Assembly (NCBI RefSeq): GCF_002127325.2
Contig: NC_035433.2
Location: 85,956,549 to 86,020,548 of the forward strand
Source: Helianthus annuus
Lineage: Eukaryota; Streptophyta; Magnoliopsida; Asterales; Asteraceae
Length of the DNA: 64,000 nucleotides
Reading direction: 5' to 3'
The translations under genes were made by a program, and so were the position numbers. The notes below the pieces were generated by a model that was not told the origin of the DNA, did not search any database, and saw only the letters and a program-made list of their open reading frames with translations. Shown here one piece after another: positions 9,558 to 21,944 of the stretch. The stretch's first letter is position 1. Every line of letters begins with the position of its first letter.

Positions 9558-11415
9558 GACTCCTCTATCGGGATCATAATCTGGAATCGATTGTCCAGGA
9601 ATCGTGACCTGGCACTTACAAACTTTTAATCAAGATCCTGGCTTTAAGATATAATAATATGAATATATCCAGGATTTCTTGAATCTCTCCCCCGATCAAT
9701 ATTTTCATTGATTTGGCAGTATTAAGAATCCAAAATTGAACACTGGCTCTATTACAAAAGATTTTAACAATCTAAGCATCCAACTCCCTCACAGTTAATC
9801 ATCCAAGTCCAATTTAATGACCTTGGAGATATCACAAACTGTTTTTGAATTTTTTGATTCTAAAATTTTAAGTTTCAAATTAATGAACTTGTTTATTTTC
9901 AGAAACACGATTAGCATACTTAGATTTTGAAACTCAGCTCTCATACATCGGTTGTCGAAACTTAAGTAGAATCAAATTTTTTTTGGATTTTTCTGAAACA
10001 TAAAGCAATAAAAAAAATATTTACAAACATATTTTTGGTAAGCGTGTTAGGGGACATACCAGCTGCCGACAAGTTACAAGTACCGTTAAGCTTGATAACA
10101 TACTAAGCATTAAACAATTCACAGTGATTGCCGATATACTGATCCAATTTAAATTTTCAAACAAATTTCAATCTGTTTAGGATACGAATTAGTGTTTTAA
10201 TGACTTAACTTATATGCGTGTACCACCTCAGAATATACTTCCGTATCCAGACTTTCTATATTCAGTCTTACAGGTGAACGCACAATAATAAATCTGTAAA
10301 CGGGTAATGCGAGGCCATGAGAGCTCAGGTTAGAACTTCCGTTCAGACAGAGAGATGATGGCTCGACTTTCGGTGTGTCCCGTTTGGGGATCTTTTCTTC
10401 AACAGCACATGATTAGCATTTTTCAATGTTTCATCATTTTTTATGCTGAGGGTGAGCTTTAAGAATAAATCAGTGCAGAGTATTATACGAGGACTAGGCT
10501 ATTGCTTCCGCAAAATCAGAAATCCTGGTATAATACCCCAGATATCATTACGCACATACCTAGTATGTCAGAAATAGAGTCTTTCAAACAGGATTTCAGG
10601 GGTTACCTATATATCCGAGAGATGTTCCCCACGTATAAGCAAGAAATGATTTATGTTTATATCCCGAACAAACCTACTGAATGTGTAAAAACCTATCGAC
10701 ATATCATCAGCGAGACTGCTTAACACATTTTAACATTCGATTTCCTTAGCGTACTGTGATTGTCTACTGATGTACTATCATTTCCTCTTTTTATACAGAA
10801 ACTCATTTTTGAATTTTATCATGTTTTTTGGCTTTTTCGAATTTTCTAATGTTTTTGGATTTTCTGAAATTTTCTTACTCCCCCTAAAATGCAAAACCAT
10901 TTAAAGAAAATTTGACAAACCGATACTGATGGCTTTGTCTCGCCATCCATTTTTTGCTTTTCGTGCTCTGTTTTGTAGAAAATATAAAGTACCCCAATGA
11001 TTTACAACTCATTGATCTTTTACAGTTTGAAAGCCGTTTTTCAATCTTGTGAAATTAATCATGTTTGTTCCGCCGTGAGGGTTTCGGCATATTCACTTAA
11101 CATATTTTTGTAATTTTTGAATTTTTGACAAAATTTAAAAAAAACATATTTTTTTTATTTTTCAAATTTTTGACAAAATAAAAACTTATTTTTGGTTTTT
11201 AAATTTTTAAATTTTTAGGATTTTAAAATATTATTTATTTATGTACAAAAATCAAAACAAACTCCCTGTTTCAACCAACTCAGGGTTCAGCAGCCTTCTC
11301 TCCTCGTGCCAGGCTGCTCCGACACTCCTTTAATTGACATTCTATTTTCTTCGGAAGCACCTGCACATTCAACTTAATTCAATCATTTGAACAATTTAGC
11401 CTAGGTCTTTTTAAC
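9558..11415 (-). other. non-coding 3' region of the gag-only Copia element
   Basis: AT-rich, with long T/A runs on the plus strand and further short purine tracts on the minus strand (for example near 10877). I cannot recognise protease, integrase or RT in any frame. The 73-codon open frame at 10502-10723 (plus) has no recognisable motif and lies antisense to the element. Confidence 0.55.
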
Positions 11416-12766
11416 CTAAGGCATTTCAACACAATATGCATCATTTAACTTCGGAAAATCTTTGTCATTTTGTACAAAGACTTTGTCAATTTTCACTTCA
11501 ACTTTTTCATCATTTGCCGAAGTCATTTGTTTCTTAACAGACCATGTTTGACCTTTTAGAGTACCTCTTTTGTAAAAATGTGAATCTTTTTGAACATTTT
11601 GATTTTGAACAACAGTTGGTTTCCAAAATTGTTGTGGTTTTGTTGCATCGACATTTGTTCTCCAACTCTGTGTTGTTCTAAATCTGGGTGTGTGAAAATT
11701 CTGGGTCTGTCTAGAATTGAAACTATTTGGGTTTGATTTCCAAGTTTGATGCGAAGCAAACTTGTTTCTGTTGTACCTCCAAGTTTGTTTTGAATCAAAT
11801 CTGGTTGACCTTTGTCTCACATCCTCATATTTCTGTTTTTGAACATCATCAGACTTCTTTTTCGTCTCAACATCAACAGGTTTTAGATTTGGACACTTGC
11901 GTGCAAGATGTCCAGTTTGATCACACTTAAAACATGTTCTCTTTGAAACATCTTTAACCTGTTGTTGTTTTTTCTTAGCATAGAACTCTTCATTTGACTG
12001 TCGTCTAAATTGGAGTTCTTTCTCTTCTTCAGAACTTGTTCCGTGAACAAAATTCATTTTTGCTTGATAATTTGACTTTTCATTTTGTTTCCAATTTTGT
12101 TTCTTTTTATAACCCAACCCAGCCTTCATGTTTTTCTTCTTGAAACCAGGTTCGTTACAAAAAAAATTTGTGACCTTTTCGAGCAAACTTTGAAATCTCA
12201 GACTTTTCAATTTCAACCATCTTGAAAACTTTATCAATCTTTTCTGAAATCACATTCTGAATCGGGAATACAATATCTAAGAATAATTTGTCTGATCCAA
12301 TCATGGTATAAACCAATCTTTTTGAATCATCATTCAAATTTTTCTCAGATTTTGAGTTTTTCAGATATTCTTCATGAAAACTACCTTCATTTTCATCCTG
12401 TGATTCAGATTTACCTGTTTCAACCAACTCTTCTTTCAACACACTTTCAACGACCTTACCTACCACCTCTGAAATACTTGAATCATCAGATGTGGAATAG
12501 GTTATGTCAATGTTATCTGGCAATTGATCAACCATGTTGAAAGCTTTTTCGACTTTCTCATTATCATAAAATGCAAATTTTTCCGGTGGAGGGACTTGAT
12601 GAAACTCTGAGCCAATACCTTTCTTGTTTTTCTCAGAATCATCATCACCCGGTTTTATGTTGAAAATTCTTTCAAGCACATATGATGACGCATGATAACT
12701 ATGTAACTTGTTGTTATCCTGTTCTAAATTAGCTATTTAACGCTTTAGCTTAGCAACATCCTCAAT
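11416..12766 (-). pseudogene. Sirevirus-type gag, C-terminal half with zinc knuckle
   Basis: Two overlapping minus-strand frames, 12679-12155 and 12237-11416, form one broken gag; the shift falls at an A8 run near 12162. The second frame has the zinc knuckle CFKCDQTGHLARKC at about 11944-11903, followed by a long Gln/Asn/Trp/Lys-rich tail with repeated QTW, as in Sirevirus gag proteins that are much larger than usual Copia gag. Upstream, 12766-12680 continues in frame after one stop. The N-terminal half lies beyond the hAT insertion (13943-15047). Role: nucleocapsid, RNA binding. Confidence 0.75.
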
Positions 12767-12774
12767 GTAAGAAT

Positions 12775-13942
12775 TAGGGGTGTGCACAAAACCGAATTAA
12801 CCGAACCATAACCGAATTAACCAACAAAACCGAACCGAAAAAACCGAACCAAATAAAAAACCGGTGGGTCGGTTAATGGTCTTTTTTTTAAACTGAATGT
12901 AGTGGGTCGGTTATGGTTATCATTTTCTCCATAACCACCATAACCGAACCGAACTGACATGTAATAAATCTTTATAGGATTTAGTACTTTTCACCATATT
13001 TTTAATATTGGAAAATTGAAAAATAATAATCTCATCTTTCTTAAATTGGCCCATAATAATCCCAAGTCAGTTATTAGCCAATAATAATCCGACCTCGTCC
13101 AATTTTTTTTGTAAAATAGACCGCCTTAAATTTTTTTCCGAAATACAAATCGATTTTTAGGGCTTTTGATCAGAACGAGGATACGAGTCGATTGATGTAA
13201 AACTTACCTTGAAATTGTGTTCGAAATGGCTTGAATTTTGTTAATTGGAAGTTAAACACCCGAATTGAAGCACCGTTTTCGTGGGTTGGGGGCAGTATTT
13301 TGAGGTAAGTTTTACATCAATCGACTCTTATCCTCGTTCTGATCAAAAGCCCTAAAACATCGGTTTATAATTCGGAAAAAAAACTTAACTCCATTAAGCT
13401 ATTTTAACGGCGGACTATTTTACAAAAATGTTGGACGAGATCGGATTATTATTGGCTAATAACTGACTTGGGATTATTATTGGCCAATTTCAGAAAGATG
13501 GGATTATTATTTTCCAATTTGCCTTTAATATTTGATGTTTTTGACTGAACATTTTTAGTACTTCTTGGTTTTTCATATCAGATTGTGGTTTTGGTTGAAT
13601 CTTTATTTGAATTTATGGAACGGATCATATCACTTTATTTGAATATTCGATAATAATTGGTATTAATATTATAGATTATATGTATTTTTTAATACTATGT
13701 AATATATTAATATATACAAATATGCAATAACAATTTATTCCATGTTAAAAAATTAAGCTATTTTTAGCTAAGCTAAATACACGGTTAACCACCCATAACC
13801 GACCTGCTATAATCATCCAAATCGAATAACCATAACCATCATAACCGATCGGTTATGGTTATGGTTATCCAATAACCGACATCGCGGTTATGGTTATGGT
13901 TTTTGGTCAAAATCGACCCAAACCGACCCATGCACACCCCTA
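12775..13942. mobile_element. hAT element inside the Copia gag
   Basis: Ends TAGGGGTGTGCA and its inverted copy, flanked by the perfect 8-bp duplication GTAAGAAT (12767-12774 and 13943-13950). Subterminal regions are full of AACCGAACC/GGTTATGGTT words. TAGGGGTGTGCA is a well-known end for plant non-autonomous hAT elements. No transposase; the middle is occupied by a second element. Confidence 0.9.
13010..13523. mobile_element. Mutator-type MITE with long inverted repeats
   Basis: 514 bp inside the hAT element, made largely of two inverted arms of about 200 bp (left GGAAAATTGAAAAATAATAA, right reversed GGCAAATTGGAAAATAATAA) that share AAGTCAGTTATTAGCCAATA and TGATGTAAAACTTACCT. Flanked by the perfect 9-bp duplication TTTAATATT (13001-13009 and 13524-13532), diagnostic of Mutator-like elements. 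Confidence 0.85.
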
Positions 13943-15047
13943 GTAAGAATTGACAACTTGTTGCTTTATTGAATACTGTCGCTTAAGCGTATCAGTTGTT
14001 TCAGAACAGTATCTCAATCTGGATTGAACAAGTTTTATTTGACTTTTCACATTTTCATATGACTCTTTTGTAATGTGATAAGCCAATTTTATTGAATCAT
14101 ATTCCTTTTTCATTTCTTGAAAAGCATTTTCTTTTTGTAAACATTCTTCTGTCATTTTTGAAACATTTTCTTTTAAATTTTCATTTTCTTTTTCTAAACT
14201 TTTACATTTTTTGAGAAAGCTTTTCGTCATTATCTTTCAAAACCTTTTCGTTTTCTAACATTTCTTTGCATTTATTTTTGAAAACTTCTTCGATTTTATT
14301 AAATTCTAGATTTCTTGTTCTGAACTTTTCATCTTTTTCAGTACAAGCACTGTACGTTTCCATGCATTTCTTACACTGTTCAACAGTTTCGTTTAAGATC
14401 TCAGAGACAGAATTTACCTCAGTGATTGGCACCTCGGTGTTTGCTGCAGTTTCTGTCTGATCATCATTTTTCTTCTGTTTTTCAACATCAGCTTCACCAC
14501 CAACATCACCAGCAACTTCCAAACTCTCATTTTTCACTACTTCTTCTTCTTTCTTCTTTATTTCTTCTTCAACAACCTGTTGTTTTTCAGTAATAACTTT
14601 TTTTTTCAGCTTTTTCATTCACCACAACTTTTTCTTCAATTGTTTTCTCTTTCACTTCTTCAGCCACCTTCTTCAACTCTTCTACCATACACTCAACATA
14701 TTTCTTCATTCTTGCTTCATCCCTCTTCCTCAAACTTGATGTCATGGCATCTCTTATGATTTTATCAGCCTTTTCACATACGTTTTATCTTTTTCAACAT
14801 TTGAATAGTATTCGCCGGATCGAGGAATTACTATAAGAACATCATCATGAACTATGTCCCTCCTGTGTACAACAGGTTTACCATCTCTGTTGACATAACA
14901 TTCTCGCTTCTTGTCCCATCTTTTATTGCTTACAGCATTTTCATACTCTTCCTGCATTTTCTCAATTCTGCACCCAATAATGAATATTTCTCTTTTGGTT
15001 TTCTCACTTAGAATTTCTTCTTGAGTTTTCTCCTTTATTTCAGCCAT
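13943..15047 (-). pseudogene. Sirevirus-type gag, N-terminal half with coiled coil
   Basis: Minus-strand frames 15047-14754, 14618-14202 and 14230-13940 form the first half of the gag broken by the hAT element. The ATG at 15047 (MAEIKEKTQEEIL) is the likely start. The shifts between frames fall at A-runs near 14600 and 14215. The sequence is very rich in Lys and Glu (for example EKQQVVEEEIKKKEEEV) with heptad-like leucines (SLEKENENLKENV), so a long coiled coil is expected. Joined with 12766-11416 it would span nearly 900 codons, unusually long for a gag. Confidence 0.7.
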
Positions 15048-16281
15048 GATTTTATTTCCTCGATATTCACACCTCGTAAATCACAACACAAGAAACAATC
15101 AAATAACAATGATTAGTTACAACAAAAATATCAAACACTTGGATCGGATGGGCCAAAAATAGACTTCGTTCGGGTGAGTTTTTGTGATCCGAGCGGATGG
15201 ACAGAAGCTGTTCGACCGGATGGGAATACTGTCCGACCGGGTGGGAGTGCCTTGAATCGGGTGGCACTTCGAACGACCCACTGTTCGATCGAGTGACACT
15301 ACACGTCAAAAGTGTTGTCCGATCGAGTAGCCTGATGACTTTTTGACCACAATAATGAACTTAAATCTTACATGCAACCTGACATGTCACATGCACACAA
15401 CAATCAAAGTCAACAATTCTAATTCAATATGACACATGCAAACTGACAGCTTTATATCATGTGAAAATCTAATAAGGATATTAATTGGGCTGAGATATTG
15501 ATTACAACAGATTCACGTGGGCTGCACTTGACTTTATTGACAACAAAATGTGATTGGGTCAAACCTCTTGTTCACATGCAGACTGATATTATCAAAAGCT
15601 ATTGGCCGACAACTTTAATACCAAACTTAATTTCATTGGGCCGCTAATTAGAATATTATCAATTTAAATGAATTGCGTGACATCTGTTGTAGTTATTAAT
15701 GGGGCTGACACTTGTTGACTAACAAAATTGATTAAAAGGGTTTGACCACGTGGCTCGATCGAGTGGGACGTTGGTCGTTCAGACAGCACGTTGTTCGATC
15801 GAGTGGGCTGGTCGATTGATGGCACTACACAACACGACAAAAGATATGTTGTTCGATCGACCCACTGTTCGATCAAGTCACACCACAAAATTTCTGTTCG
15901 ATCGAGCTGTTGTTCGATCAAGTCACACCACAAAAATTATTGTTCGATCGAGTGGGTTTGTGGCTTGATCGGGTGGGATTTTGCAATATATCAAATGATG
16001 AACATATCAGCGAAATCGGCTAGAAAATCTCAGATTTCTTCCAAACGGCTTGGAATTTTGACCTGAAAATTTGTAGGGTTATAGATCAGTTAATTTCGCA
16101 CAACATATCAAAAAATCAGCTAATTTGGACCGTAAAAACTCGTTCAATTTTGCAAAATTCAGTGTAAAACGTGAAGAACAAGAAGAACAATGAAAATTTT
16201 GAAAAATCTGGATGTTTTTGGCTCTGAATCTGATGAATATCTGTGCGAATCAGTGTGTTTGATCCTTGCAATTGAGCTCTT
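15048..16281 (-). other. leader of the gag-only Copia element with repeated CGATCG motif
   Basis: Non-coding. It contains about 13 copies or near copies of GTTCGATCGAGTG between 15208 and 15975, in both tight and loose spacing, some followed by GGTTTG or ACACCAC. The core TCGATCGA is palindromic. No frame here is conserved. Confidence 0.6.
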
Positions 16282-16293
16282 GCTCTGATACCA
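16282..16293 (-). other. primer binding site, initiator Met tRNA
   Basis: Minus strand TGGTATCAGAGC, two bases from the 5' LTR edge. Confidence 0.9.
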
Positions 16294-16295
16294 CT

Positions 16296-16681
16296 TGTAG
16301 GTTCGGTTTTGACACTGTAACGATTGCGTACCGAACGTGTGACGTGCGGAATCCGTACATGAACGTGACCGAACACACGAGACGTAATATAATCTGTGAT
16401 TCTTTGATAGATCTAAAAACGTACAATCACTTGAATCACCTTTTGCCTTTCTCTCTCTACTTTTTCTCTCTAAACTCTAAGCTCCAAATCTCCAAATGGC
16501 AAAAGTTCTAAATCTAAGGCATAAGCCTCCTATTTATAGGCCAAGGCTTTAATGAGAAAACTCATTAATTACAATATTGCCACCTTGCCTTTTCTCTACT
16601 AATTACAACATAAAGTCTAAAATTAAACAGTTTCAGCTGCGATCTGAATTGACGGAGGCGATAGACATAAATGCACTAACA
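16296..16681 (-). repeat. 5' LTR of the gag-only Copia element
   Basis: 386-bp copy of 8871-9248 with about ten substitutions and an 8-bp duplication (CTCCAAAT). TATAAATA on the minus strand at about 16531-16538 is the likely promoter. The outer flank CTCCA (16682-16686) is the target duplication. Confidence 0.9.
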
Positions 16682-17686
16682 CTCCACCATCAGACCTGAA
16701 CAGTGTCAATACGTGGGTATCTTTGTCAGACTTCCACTTTAGTATTTTTGGGTCTGATGGGTTTCTTGGGAGAAGTTTTATTTGTGATGACTTTGGGGAT
16801 TGAAATCTGCTTGCCAACTTTTGAAGTGTTTTAGCAAGCTGAGCTTGAAGTTGTAGAGAAGCATCATCCATCCCAAACTGTAACTGATTTCTGACAGCCA
16901 CTTTTCTGAATTCAGCATCCCTTTTTTCATCTTCCTCATCAATGTGTTGTTGTCTTTTTCTTTGGTTCAAGACACTGATGGATACATCAGATGATGAGAA
17001 CATCTTTTTAGAAGAACGGGTCTGCCGAGGCCTATCAGTGGTTTCATCATCATATACTGGCTTCTTAGGAAGTGTTGGATCAGTCTTTCTGAGTTCTTCT
17101 AAATTTTTGTAAGTTAGATCAACATCCTGCTTGGTCCATCTTGCAATGGATCTAGCAGTCCCATAGTTAGCTGCTACAAGTTCTGCTCTCTTTCTTTTGT
17201 ACCTCAAAGCTTCATCCACATCAACCTTCTTGTATTTGTTCCAGTTGGGTGCAGATTTCTTCATTTTAGGATCCTTGTTCATCATTTCAATTCTATTAAC
17301 CTCTTCTTTGAGATCTTCAAGAGACCAGTCTTTGAAATGAGACCTGTAGGCTTTGTAGGACTTGTCTCTCAAGATGATATCCAGACAATCAATCCTCGGT
17401 TCCTTTTGAAGCACAGCATCTGGTGGCAGTTCTGACATAGACTTACTCAGGTGAATAAGTTCCCTAGTAATCCCTGTCAGATTTCCCTTTACTCACCAAC
17501 TTGGCTATTAACTCAGCTTGTTTAGCTTTCATCTTCAAGTATTCATAAATATTCTGTGGTTTACTGAAGCCTTGCAGTGATGGAAAAGTTCTTTTGGATG
17601 GATCATCCTCTTTGTAAAATTGAATCATTTCATTTTGAACTGCAAACAGTTCCAGAGGATATTTAACTGCCAATGGAATGTTTTGT
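16682..17686 (-). pseudogene. Sirevirus env-like ORF, piece 3
   Basis: Minus-strand frames at 17686-17464 and 17438-16687 follow the copy at 35000-36110: YPLELFAVQNEMIQFYKEDD against YPLELEAIKNEMRQFYTEED, PNWNKYKKVD against PNWSKFKKLI, and ILKWKSDKDTHVLTL against ILKWMPDQKTHVLTL. The central part is Lys/Glu-rich and likely helical or coiled. About 60 residues present in the other copy are missing near 17464. The piece is cut on the left by the Copia element and on the right by the 2.4-kb-LTR Tekay element (TSD TTTGT). Function unknown. Confidence 0.8.
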
Positions 17687-20090
17687 TGTGACAACTCGTA
17701 ATCCGAACCTACCTTGTATAACGTTACGTATTTATATGATGCTTTGATTTAATGGTATGTATGTTAAATGTTACGTCTTATTATGTGATAAGTGCTATGA
17801 GATTGTAGTGTGTTAAGCATACGTGTAACACATGTGGATTGTACAACGTTTAACCGAATCGCACAACACACAGCCCAATCGCACAAGCCCGAGGTTGGGC
17901 CGTATGGCTTGGAATCGGACTATAGGGCAGCCCATGTTAGGGTTCGGCCCACCCTCACACGCATAACACTTAGAGTGTGTAACCATCTTTTATTCTTATC
18001 AAAACACCAACACACACAAGCTATAAACCCTAGCTCGTCCCTCTCTCCCTTTCACGAACTTGAAGGCAGCCGCACATCATTGGAATTCATAGTGTGCCGG
18101 ATCAATTCCTGTTTCCATTTTATTCGGTTAGTATGTTAACTATTGTTTGATGATTTTACGATGTGTGCTTCATATGCTTGTTATGATTGATTGAATAATA
18201 TGTGATTAGACATAGATGAATGTAACTGATTATATATGCGTTTGATGTTTGAAATCCGAAGAGTTGATGATAGCGTTCATACAATCGGCCTTCACATATG
18301 TGCGATAGATATTGTTCATATGAATCGGATTGTTCATGTTGTAATCGGCTGGTATGTATGTTTTGGAAAATACTTATGTTAATCGGATTGTTATGCCATG
18401 GATTCGAGTATTAGTCTTGATCAGTTATGAACTTGTTGTGTTTTAAAGTTAATCCGATTGAATGATTATAGGATGTGTTCTTGAAACATGATTAGGGTTC
18501 ATATGGCTTAGGTGATAAAAACTATGATTTGATCGATTATGATTAGAGGTAGAAACCGTTGCTGTTGTTGATTGATTTGGTGTAATATGGAAACTACTAA
18601 ATGGATTGTAACTAACTAGCATGATTTCCGGAATGATAAGACCGATCGCACAAGGCCTCCTATCACACAAATGGCCCAATCGCACAAGATCAGATCATTC
18701 AAGATCTGATCCAAACGTACAAGCTACTCGCACAAGCCGGACACACAAAGTTAATCGCACAAGATGATTTCTATCGCACAAGTCCCTTGGATCGCACATG
18801 CTCTATTGGGCCGCACTAGTAATTCTGTTTTGGTTGTTTGTTGGGCTGAGATCCGTATGTGAACTCTTAACTGTTGGGCCGGGTGAGAAATCTTGGGCTG
18901 GGTAATAAAGCGGATCGCACAAGGTGTAATTAGTCGGATTGGGCCGGACAAGCCCAAGTCACATCGCACAACCCACCCAGCCGCACAAGATTGTTATTCG
19001 TTCATTCGTTATTGGGCCGATGTGTTAATTGAACTTGTTATTGTTATTTGGGCCGAAGTATAGGGATCGCACAACATGCTGGGATCGCACAAGGTTGTGC
19101 TGATCGCACAACATGTTGGGCCGATGACCAGTGGGCTTATCTAATCGCACATTGTTGATTGCTAAAGCGTTGCCATGACCTATAAGTGTTTGTAACGTGT
19201 TAACTTTGTGTGAAACATACGTGCTTTACCTGAACCAAACCTGACTTATATGATAATCCTGTTAGGACGTGATTGACTACTTTTAATTCAAGTAACTTTT
19301 GGTATAATCTGCCGAGCAAACCAAGGTGAGTTCATTGCATTTTCTCAAGCATGCGTCCCGGTGGTTTGGGACAACTGGTAAACATTTGGAAGGGAAACAT
19401 TGGGTAAACAACTTAATCGGTTTTGGTTATTGCCTGGAGGGCAATGGGGGTAATTAGTTGATAGCGTTGTTAGGTGGGAAACCTCACACCGGGCCGTAAG
19501 GACGGGGGTGAACTAATTATCTGGGTTTCACTATGGTTGTTTAGAGGCGCACTCCTCGGTTACGTAAGGGCGGTTCCCCTAGGGTAACTAACTGAACAAC
19601 ATAGTGGGTTGCTAAGAGGCACACTCCTCGGTTACGTAAGGGCGTAGTCCCTAGGGTAACTAACTTGAGCAACATCGTAACGCAACATTAAATCGCATTA
19701 ACATATACCTGGTAACACAACACGTAAGCAACACTTTGAACTCACCAGCGTAGTCTGACACACTTGTTTGCATGCTTGTAGGTCATTAATGTTTGGAACA
19801 TGGACTTGCTATCTGGGAGTGCTGGAGTGGTCATGAATCGAGACTCTTGGATGACTTATAAACGATGCATTGATTTTGATTATTATCATGAAACTATTAC
19901 TAAACGATTTAATACATGCTTCCGCTACACAACATTTTGGGAATTGATATCATGTTGACATTTTATTTCAGTAATCAATGACATGTTTTATTTAAGTGTT
20001 TAGCATTGGTTCAATGTGATTGGTGGCTCGAACTCTGATGCGTAACACGCCTCGCGGGGTTTCCGCAGGTGAAATTTTGGGGGTGTTACA
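17687..20090 (+). repeat. 5' LTR, 2404 bp
   Basis: Starts TGTGACAACTCG and ends GGGGGTGTTACA. Contains at least 15 copies of TCGCACA, mostly TCGCACAA, between about 17865 and 19150, and a tandem pair of about 70 bp around GGCACACTCCTCGGTTACG at 19544-19680. Confidence 0.92.
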
Positions 20091-20093
20091 GTT

Positions 20094-20105
20094 TGGTATC
20101 AGAGC
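20094..20105 (+). other. primer binding site, initiator Met tRNA
   Basis: TGGTATCAGAGC, three bases after the 5' LTR. Confidence 0.9.
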
Positions 20106-20606
20106 CACTGGTTATAGTGAACTAGGTTTTAAAGCGTTTTGTAAAACCAGACTATAACCGAACAACTTCGAAAATCGATCATGACACTCAACTCCAGATT
20201 GCAAGGTTCGTCTCTCTCTCACTTTATACATTACTTGCTTAGCAGTCACACACACTCACAACGTATATGAACTGAAACATTTAACACCATAGTGGCTTGA
20301 TAGTGTGACACTACTCTTCGACTTATGCGAACCATAGACCTGTGATACCATCTGTTGTGTTGTTTGAACGGGGGAAGCTTTGAGCGCAAGCTAAGAGGCA
20401 CTGAGATAAGCATGCAAATTGCCTTATTATTATGGGTGCACACTTAATAATAACGCGGGGTGCATGCAAGTCCCAGTGAGGCTTATCGAGCGTGAGAAGG
20501 GTTCTGCCTTACTATGTGTAAACTTGGTAGTACGTAAATATCAGTATGATACTTGACTCCTATCTCGTTTCGATTTCTAAATCGGTTTATTCCCAACTAT
20601 AGAAAC

Positions 20607-21944
20607 ATGAGTGGACGAGGACACAGACGTGGTAACATCACCATGACTCAGGCTGAGTTGACCGACCTAATCAATACTCGCGTGGCTGAGGCTTTAGCAG
20701 CCTATCAAGCTGGTACGGAATGTACCAAGTACTTTTTACTCTTATACCACGTACACGTCTTTTCACTCCTATAATGTGTTCCCTTCCGTCATCTAGGTCA
20801 ACAAGCGCAACCTCAACCTAACCAGCCTGCGTGCACATTCAAAATGTTTATGGACTGTAAGCCACAGACCTTCACCGGGACTGAAGGGGCTGTGGGACTC
20901 CTAAGATGGTTCGAGAAAGCAGAGTCTGTGTTTGCTATCTGTAACTGTCCCGCTGGGGACAGGGTGAAATATGTTGCGGGTACCTTGGCGGATGGTGCCC
21001 TAACGTGGTGGAACGCCCAGGTACAGTTGTTGGGCATCGAGGCAGCGAATGCGACAACCTGGGAAGACTTTAAAGAACTGATCAGGGAGGAGTACTGTCC
21101 TCGGGATGAGGTCCAGAAGTTGGAAAACGAGTACTACGACTTGAAGATGGTTGGATCTGAAGTCGAAGCGTATGTGAAGCGATCGTATGAACTGGCCGAC
21201 ATGTGCCCGAACTTGTCCCGGCCTATGTCTCGGAGGATTGAGTTATTCATCAAAGGGTTGCCTCCGCATGTGAAGAGCTTGGTCACTGCAGCTCATCTCA
21301 ATGATCTGACACAGATCGTTCGTCTGACTCATAAGATTGTGGATCAAGAGGTGGAAAGCAATTCGTTACCCCCGCGTATTTCGGCCGCTACTGCTGCTAC
21401 ACCCACTGCCACTGCGTCCGCTAATGATAACAAGCGGAAGTGGAGTGATTATGACAAAGCATCTAGTGCTGGCCAAACTCAGAAAAGGCCAGACAACAGC
21501 AACCGCAACATCAGCCAGTCGTCTTCTGTCAATCAAGGCCAGGGAAGTGGCCACAGCCAGGGTTCGTATGCAGGGAGAAAGCCACGATGTAACAGGTGTG
21601 GCTATCATCATTGGGGGCCGTGTGGTCGGACGTGTAACAAGTGTGGTAAGCCGGGCCATGAGGCCAGTGATTGTAGGACCTCACAACCCAAACACCAGCA
21701 GCAACAGAACCAGCAAAACCAAGGACAACAGGGGCAACCACCCCAGCAGAACCAGGGTTTCAGGAAGGGGTGCTATCAGTGTGGTGATGAGGGTCACTTT
21801 AAACGGGATTGCCCTCAGTTAAACCAGAACGCCAACGACAACAACCGCCCGAATAACGACAATGCTGGAAACAACAACAATGGCAACGAGGCAAGAGGTC
21901 GAGCTTTCGTGTTAGGACAAGGGGACGCAATGAACGATATTTGA
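20607..21944 (+). CDS. gag: Tekay gag with a probable 84-bp intron
   Basis: Exon 1 is 20607-20712 (MSGRGHRRGNITMTQAELTD...). A GT...AG, T-rich segment at 20713-20796 interrupts the frame. Exon 2 runs from 20797 to the stop at 21944, and the join is exactly in frame (codon GGT split after its first base). The product of about 417 residues has a retrotransposon gag core (LRWFEKAESVF, WWNAQVQLLG, PRDEVQKLENEYYDL), then a Gln/Asn-rich segment with CCHC-type knuckles CNRCGYHHWGPC, CNKCGKPGHEASDC and CYQCGDEGHFKRDC. It forms the particle and binds RNA. If the intron reading is wrong, translation could start at the ATG at 20844, giving 366 residues. The frame stops just where protease should begin. 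Confidence 0.75.
20713..20796 (+). other. putative intron in gag
   Basis: Begins GTACGG, ends ATCTAG and is T-rich. Removing it joins two parts of gag in frame (...YQAG then QQAQPQPNQP...). Read through, the frame ends at 20774. Confidence 0.6.

Larger units (their letters stand above)
8871..16681 (-). mobile_element. gag-only Sirevirus-type Copia element
   Basis: LTRs at 8871-9248 and 16296-16681 (about 97% identical by eye), target duplication CTCCA at 8866-8870 and 16682-16686, primer site at 16282-16293 and polypurine tract at 9249-9260 define a 7.8-kb element on the minus strand. It encodes a large gag with coiled-coil stretches and one zinc knuckle, but no protease, integrase or RT. 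Several polypurine tracts precede the 3' LTR, a feature described for Sireviruses. The gag is itself interrupted by a hAT element. It sits inside the env-like ORF. Confidence 0.9.

Noticed and set aside
10502..10723. 73-codon plus-strand frame in the Copia element
   Set aside because: Antisense to the element, no motif, and in a region without coding character.
18640..19150. CRISPR-like look of regularly repeated TCGCACAA words
   Set aside because: Repeat too short, spacing irregular, plant LTR context and no cas genes.
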